Positions 35,948-40,110 of a stretch of 40,110 nt of DNA are shown in pieces (positions within the stretch are counted from its first letter, which is position 1; every line of letters starts with the position of its first letter). The DNA is taken from positions 1 to 40,110 of the forward strand of contig JAIRKD010000062.1 of the NCBI GenBank assembly GCA_031260285.1, read 5' to 3'. The translations under genes were made by a program, and so were the position numbers. The notes below the pieces were generated by a model. It saw only the letters and a program-made list of their open reading frames with translations, made no database searches and was not told the DNA's origin. The DNA comes from Gemmatimonadota bacterium. GTDB lineage: Bacteria > Gemmatimonadota > Gemmatimonadetes > Longimicrobiales > Longimicrobiaceae.

Positions 35948-36538
35948 ATGGGACCGACTGTAATTGCCCGCAACTACGCGGATACACTGCTCGAACTGGC
36001 CCGTCGCAATGGCGGTGAGGAAGCGGTTGACGAGTACCTCCGCGCGATCGAGGCAGTGGTTGATCTGCTCGCGGGCGAGCCGCTTGTCCGCGACTTCCTG
36101 GACACGCCCCGCGTGCCGATAGACGCAAAGAAACACGCCCTCGAAGTATCTTTCCGGGGGCGTGTGCCTGATCTCTTCCTTCGCTTTCTCCTCGTTGTGG
36201 TCGAGAAGCGACGGCAGGCGGTGATCGCAGAGGTCGCCGAGCAGTACCGCCGGCTGGTGGACGAGGCACGGGGTCGTACCCGCGCCGTGATCACCCTGGC
36301 GCGTGAGGCAGACGAGACGTTCCGTCAGGAAATCGTCACGCGCCTCGAACACCGGACGGGGAAGACGGTGATCGCCGAGTTCTCGGTTGATCCTTCCCTC
36401 GTTGGAGGCGTCATCATTCGCGTTGACGGCGAACTGCTGGACGGGTCGCTCCAGCACCGTATCAACGGGCTCCGGCGCAGAATGATCCGAGCGAAACTTC
36501 CCGTCGTCGGCCTGTCCGGCGTCGATTCTCAGAGCTAG
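35948..36538 (+). CDS. atpH: F0F1 ATP synthase subunit delta
   Basis: 196 residues. The family start VIARNYADTLLELARRNG is present. Late in the protein VDPSLVGGVIIRVDGELLDGSLQHRINGL is the conserved C-terminal motif. It links the peripheral stalk to the F1 head. Five bases after atpF and 24 before atpA. Confidence 0.95.
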   Translation: MGPTVIARNYADTLLELARRNGGEEAVDEYLRAIEAVVDLLAGEPLVRDFLDTPRVPIDAKKHALEVSFRGRVPDLFLRFLLVVVEKRRQAVIAEVAEQYRRLVDEARGRTRAVITLAREADETFRQEIVTRLEHRTGKTVIAEFSVDPSLVGGVIIRVDGELLDGSLQHRINGLRRRMIRAKLPVVGLSGVDSQS

Positions 36539-36562
36539 CATCAACCATACATTCGAAGAACC

Positions 36563-38260
36563 ATGGCTTCCGTCGATACCCAGCTCCGGGCGAGCGAGAT
36601 CAAGAGCATTCTGCTCGATGAGATCGAACGGTATGAAGAGGACTTCAAGGCTGAAGAAGTCGGCGAGGTCCTTGAGGTCAAGGACGGCGTTGCGCGCATC
36701 TACGGCCTGAAGGGAACGATGGCGAGCGAGATGCTCGAGATCGTCGCGGGCCGGAGCGGCCAGCGGATCACCGCACTGGCGCTGAACCTGGAAGAGGACA
36801 ACATCGGCGCGGTCATCATGGGTGACTGGACCGCCGTGCAGGAAGGTGACCAGGTCCGGCGTACCGGCCGCGTGCTGGATATTCCGGTCGGTCCGGCTTA
36901 CCTCGGACGGGTGGTGAACCCGCTTGGCGAGCCGGTGGATGGCAAGGGTCCGATCGAGAACGCGGCTCGCCGCGAGGTGGATATCGTGGCTCCGGGTATC
37001 GTGCTGCGTCAGCCGGTCCATGAGCCGATGCAGACGGGCATCAAGGCGATTGACGCGCTGATCCCGATCGGCCGCGGTCAGCGCGAGCTGATCATCGGTG
37101 ACCGCGGTACCGGCAAGACAGCGATCGCGATTGACACGATCATCAACCAGAAGGGCAAGGGCGTTGTCTGCGTCTACGTGGCGATCGGCCAGAAGGCGTC
37201 GACGGTGGCCAGCGTTGTCCAGCGGCTGACGGACGCGGGTGCGATGGACTACACGATTGTGGTCTCCGCCACCGCGTCGGATCCGGCACCGCTCCAGTAC
37301 ATCGCTCCCTACGCCGGGACCGCGCTCGCCGAGTACTTCATGTACACGAAGGACGAGAACGGGAAGGGCAAGGCGACGCTCTGCGTATACGACGACCTGT
37401 CGAAGCAGGCGGTTGCGTACCGGCAGATGTCGCTGGTCCTTCGCCGCCCGCCGGGCCGTGAGGCATACCCGGGTGACGTCTTCTACCTTCACTCGCGCCT
37501 TCTTGAGCGCGCGGCGAAGCTCTCCGACGAGATGGGTGGCGGGTCGCTGACCGCGCTCCCGATTGTGGAGACCCAGGCGGGTGACGTTTCGGCGTACATT
37601 CCGACCAACGTGATCTCGATCACCGACGGCCAGATCTTCCTGGAGTCGAACCTCTTCTACTCGGGCGTCCGTCCGGCGGTGAACGTCGGTATCTCGGTCT
37701 CCCGCGTGGGTGGCGCAGCGCAGATCAAGGCGATGAAGCAGGTGGCCGGCCGCCTGAAGGGTGAGCTGGCACAGTACCGCGAGCTGGAAGCCTTCGCCGC
37801 TTTCGGTTCGGAACTCGACGCGGTGACGCAGCGGCAGCTTGCCCGCGGCCAGCGGTCGGTTGAGGTGCTGAAGCAGCCCCAGTACTCTCCCGTTCCGGTG
37901 GAGAACCAGGTTGCGGTCATCTACGCGCTGACCAACGGTTACCTGGACGGCCTTGAGGTCTCGCAGATCCGGGCCTGGGAGCGTGACTTTCACGTCTACC
38001 TTCGCGCCAACAAGACTGCGATCCTCGACGATATCCGCGACCGGAAGCAGCTGACGAAGGAGAATGAGCAGGCGCTGGTCGAGGCGATCAGGCACTATGA
38101 CGAGCTGTTCGCAGACCCCGAGTCACCGGTGGGTACGGAGAACTACGCGCAGTCGGCCATTCTGAATGAGACGGACAAGGACCGGCGGATGTCCGAGGAC
38201 CAGCTGCGGCTAGCGCAGCGGCCGGAATCGGGTGCCATGCAGGCCCGCCAGAGCTACTGA
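36563..38260 (+). CDS. atpA: F0F1 ATP synthase subunit alpha
   Basis: 565 residues, longer than the usual 500-515. Walker A GDRGTGKT (179-186), then the Walker B region [13 protein letters not shown], and the arginine-finger segment [18 protein letters not shown]. An N-terminal helix contacts delta. The extra length is mainly a C-terminal tail of about 40 polar residues (after about 525), with no domain I know. A small K/G-rich insert (KDENGKGKA) lies before Walker B. It is a non-catalytic nucleotide-binding subunit. Confidence 0.97.
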   Translation: MASVDTQLRASEIKSILLDEIERYEEDFKAEEVGEVLEVKDGVARIYGLKGTMASEMLEIVAGRSGQRITALALNLEEDNIGAVIMGDWTAVQEGDQVRRTGRVLDIPVGPAYLGRVVNPLGEPVDGKGPIENAARREVDIVAPGIVLRQPVHEPMQTGIKAIDALIPIGRGQRELIIGDRGTGKTAIAIDTIINQKGKGVVCVYVAIGQKASTVASVVQRLTDAGAMDYTIVVSATASDPAPLQYIAPYAGTALAEYFMYTKDENGKGKATLCVYDDLSKQAVAYRQMSLVLRRPPGREAYPGDVFYLHSRLLERAAKLSDEMGGGSLTALPIVETQAGDVSAYIPTNVISITDGQIFLESNLFYSGVRPAVNVGISVSRVGGAAQIKAMKQVAGRLKGELAQYRELEAFAAFGSELDAVTQRQLARGQRSVEVLKQPQYSPVPVENQVAVIYALTNGYLDGLEVSQIRAWERDFHVYLRANKTAILDDIRDRKQLTKENEQALVEAIRHYDELFADPESPVGTENYAQSAILNETDKDRRMSEDQLRLAQRPESGAMQARQSY

Positions 38261-38273
38261 CAGGCGGTAATCC

Positions 38274-39140
38274 ATGTCTCGAGCCAGAGAACTGAAGGGC
38301 CGGATCCGGTCGGTCCAGAATACGCGCAAGATCACGCGGACGATGGAGATGGTGGCCACGTCCAAGCTGAAGCGCGCGCAGGACCGGCTCGGCGCGGCGC
38401 GCCCTTATTCGCAGCGGCTGAGGGAGGTCATCGGCCGGCTGCTTACTCCGGAGCTGGCCGCGCGTTACGCGCTCCTCCGGCAGCCGGAGAAGGTACGGAA
38501 CGCCGCGGTTGTCCTGGTCACGTCGAACCGCGGGCTTGCCGGCGCGTTCAACGCCAACCTCATCCGCGCAGCCCGGCAGCTCCTTGCTGGGCTGCGGGGT
38601 GAGGGCACGCGGGTGGAGCTGCATATTGTGGGTCGGAAGGGTCTGTCGTTCTTCCGCTTCCTGGGTGAGGAGATCGCCTCCAGCCGTACGGATCTGGGGG
38701 ACCGCCCTTCCGCGGAAGAGGCGTCCGCGCTGGTCGGCGGGTTGATGGAGCGCTTCCAGTCGGAGAGTCTGGACGCGGTGTACGTGATCCACGCCCAGTT
38801 CCACTCGGCGCTTTCCACCCCTCCCCATACTCTCCGGATACTTCCCGTGCAGCCACCGGAGAAGTCGGAAGGCACGGGTGGCGGGGACTACCTTCTCTCC
38901 CCCTCAGGGGATGAGATTCTGGAGCGGATCCTTCCGCTCTACGTTCGTAACTCCGTCTACACGGCGCTTCTGGAGTCCGCCGCGGCGGAGCAGGGGGCGC
39001 GACGGACGGCGATGAAGAGCGCCACCGATAACGCCGGTGAGATTCTTCAGACGCTGACGCGGAGCTACAACCGCGTGCGGCAGGCCGCGATCACCCAGGA
39101 GATCGCTGAGATCGTGGGCGGCGCCGCGGCGCTGGAGTAG
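38274..39140 (+). CDS. atpG: F0F1 ATP synthase subunit gamma
   Basis: 288 residues. The N-terminal helix MSRARELKGRIRSVQNTRKITRTMEMVATSKLKRAQ and the C-terminal AMKSATDNAGEILQTLTRSYNRVRQAAITQEIAEIVGGAAAL form the rotating coiled-coil. Thirteen bases after atpA. A 137-base gap separates it from atpD. Confidence 0.96.
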   Translation: MSRARELKGRIRSVQNTRKITRTMEMVATSKLKRAQDRLGAARPYSQRLREVIGRLLTPELAARYALLRQPEKVRNAAVVLVTSNRGLAGAFNANLIRAARQLLAGLRGEGTRVELHIVGRKGLSFFRFLGEEIASSRTDLGDRPSAEEASALVGGLMERFQSESLDAVYVIHAQFHSALSTPPHTLRILPVQPPEKSEGTGGGDYLLSPSGDEILERILPLYVRNSVYTALLESAAAEQGARRTAMKSATDNAGEILQTLTRSYNRVRQAAITQEIAEIVGGAAALE

Positions 39141-39157
39141 CTGGAGCAGCGGTATGA

Positions 39158-40110
<953 letters not shown>

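Noticed and set aside
35651-38095. Long open frame on the minus strand opposite atpF, atpH and atpA
   Set aside because: It is antisense to strongly recognised ATP synthase genes and its translation is rich in Arg, His and Asp with no family features; such shadows are common in GC-rich genes.

Overview
The window is chromosomal DNA from a GC-rich, diderm (outer-membrane) bacterium. Evidence for an outer membrane is a porin ending in a C-terminal Phe, a second beta-barrel end, several lipoproteins and a periplasmic HtrA. Gene content, extracytoplasmic lipoprotein M48 proteases and an F0 b subunit with its own signal peptide would suit Gemmatimonadota or a neighbouring phylum. This is inference from gene style, not a phylogenetic result.

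Layout. 1-6.1 kb: tail of an outer-membrane barrel, two overlapping CNNM/CorC-type membrane proteins, divergent engB and an OprP-like porin, then a VapC toxin lacking its 5' end. 6.1-13.7 kb (all minus strand): a protein quality-control block read as dnaK, htrA, tRNA-Leu(UAG), tig, clpP, clpX. 13.7-17.7 kb: an AT-richer accessory stretch of short solo genes (GrpB-like, SRPBCC, small membrane protein, DHFR/RibD-like) with long non-coding gaps and a possible IS481 scrap. 17.7-23.1 kb (all minus): LuxR-type regulator, LGFP-repeat protein, lipoprotein, LemA and an HtpX/M48 homologue that has lost all its zinc ligands. 23.3-30.8 kb: cytochrome P460-like protein, purine nucleoside phosphorylase with a large low-complexity insert, ThiD, two M48 lipoprotein metalloproteases, SpoU rRNA/tRNA methyltransferase, prepilin peptidase and a secreted protein of unknown function. 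31.0-32.7 kb: ThiO and a gamma-carbonic-anhydrase-like protein. 33.0-40.1 kb: the ATP synthase cluster atpZ-atpI-atpB-atpE-atpF-atpH-atpA-atpG-atpD, the last cut by the window edge.

A recurrent theme is short GC-rich palindromes of REP type. All share the outer arms GGGGCG...CGCCCC but have three different cores. They lie in all four convergent backbone gaps, and several carry a GTAG foot directly 5' of the hairpin. In three genes (second CNNM gene, thiD, thiO) that GTAG contains the gene's own TAG stop codon. This, the dead HtpX-like protein coupled to LemA, and the unusual inserts in trigger factor and PNP are the most interesting observations. I see no complete transposon, prophage or CRISPR array.
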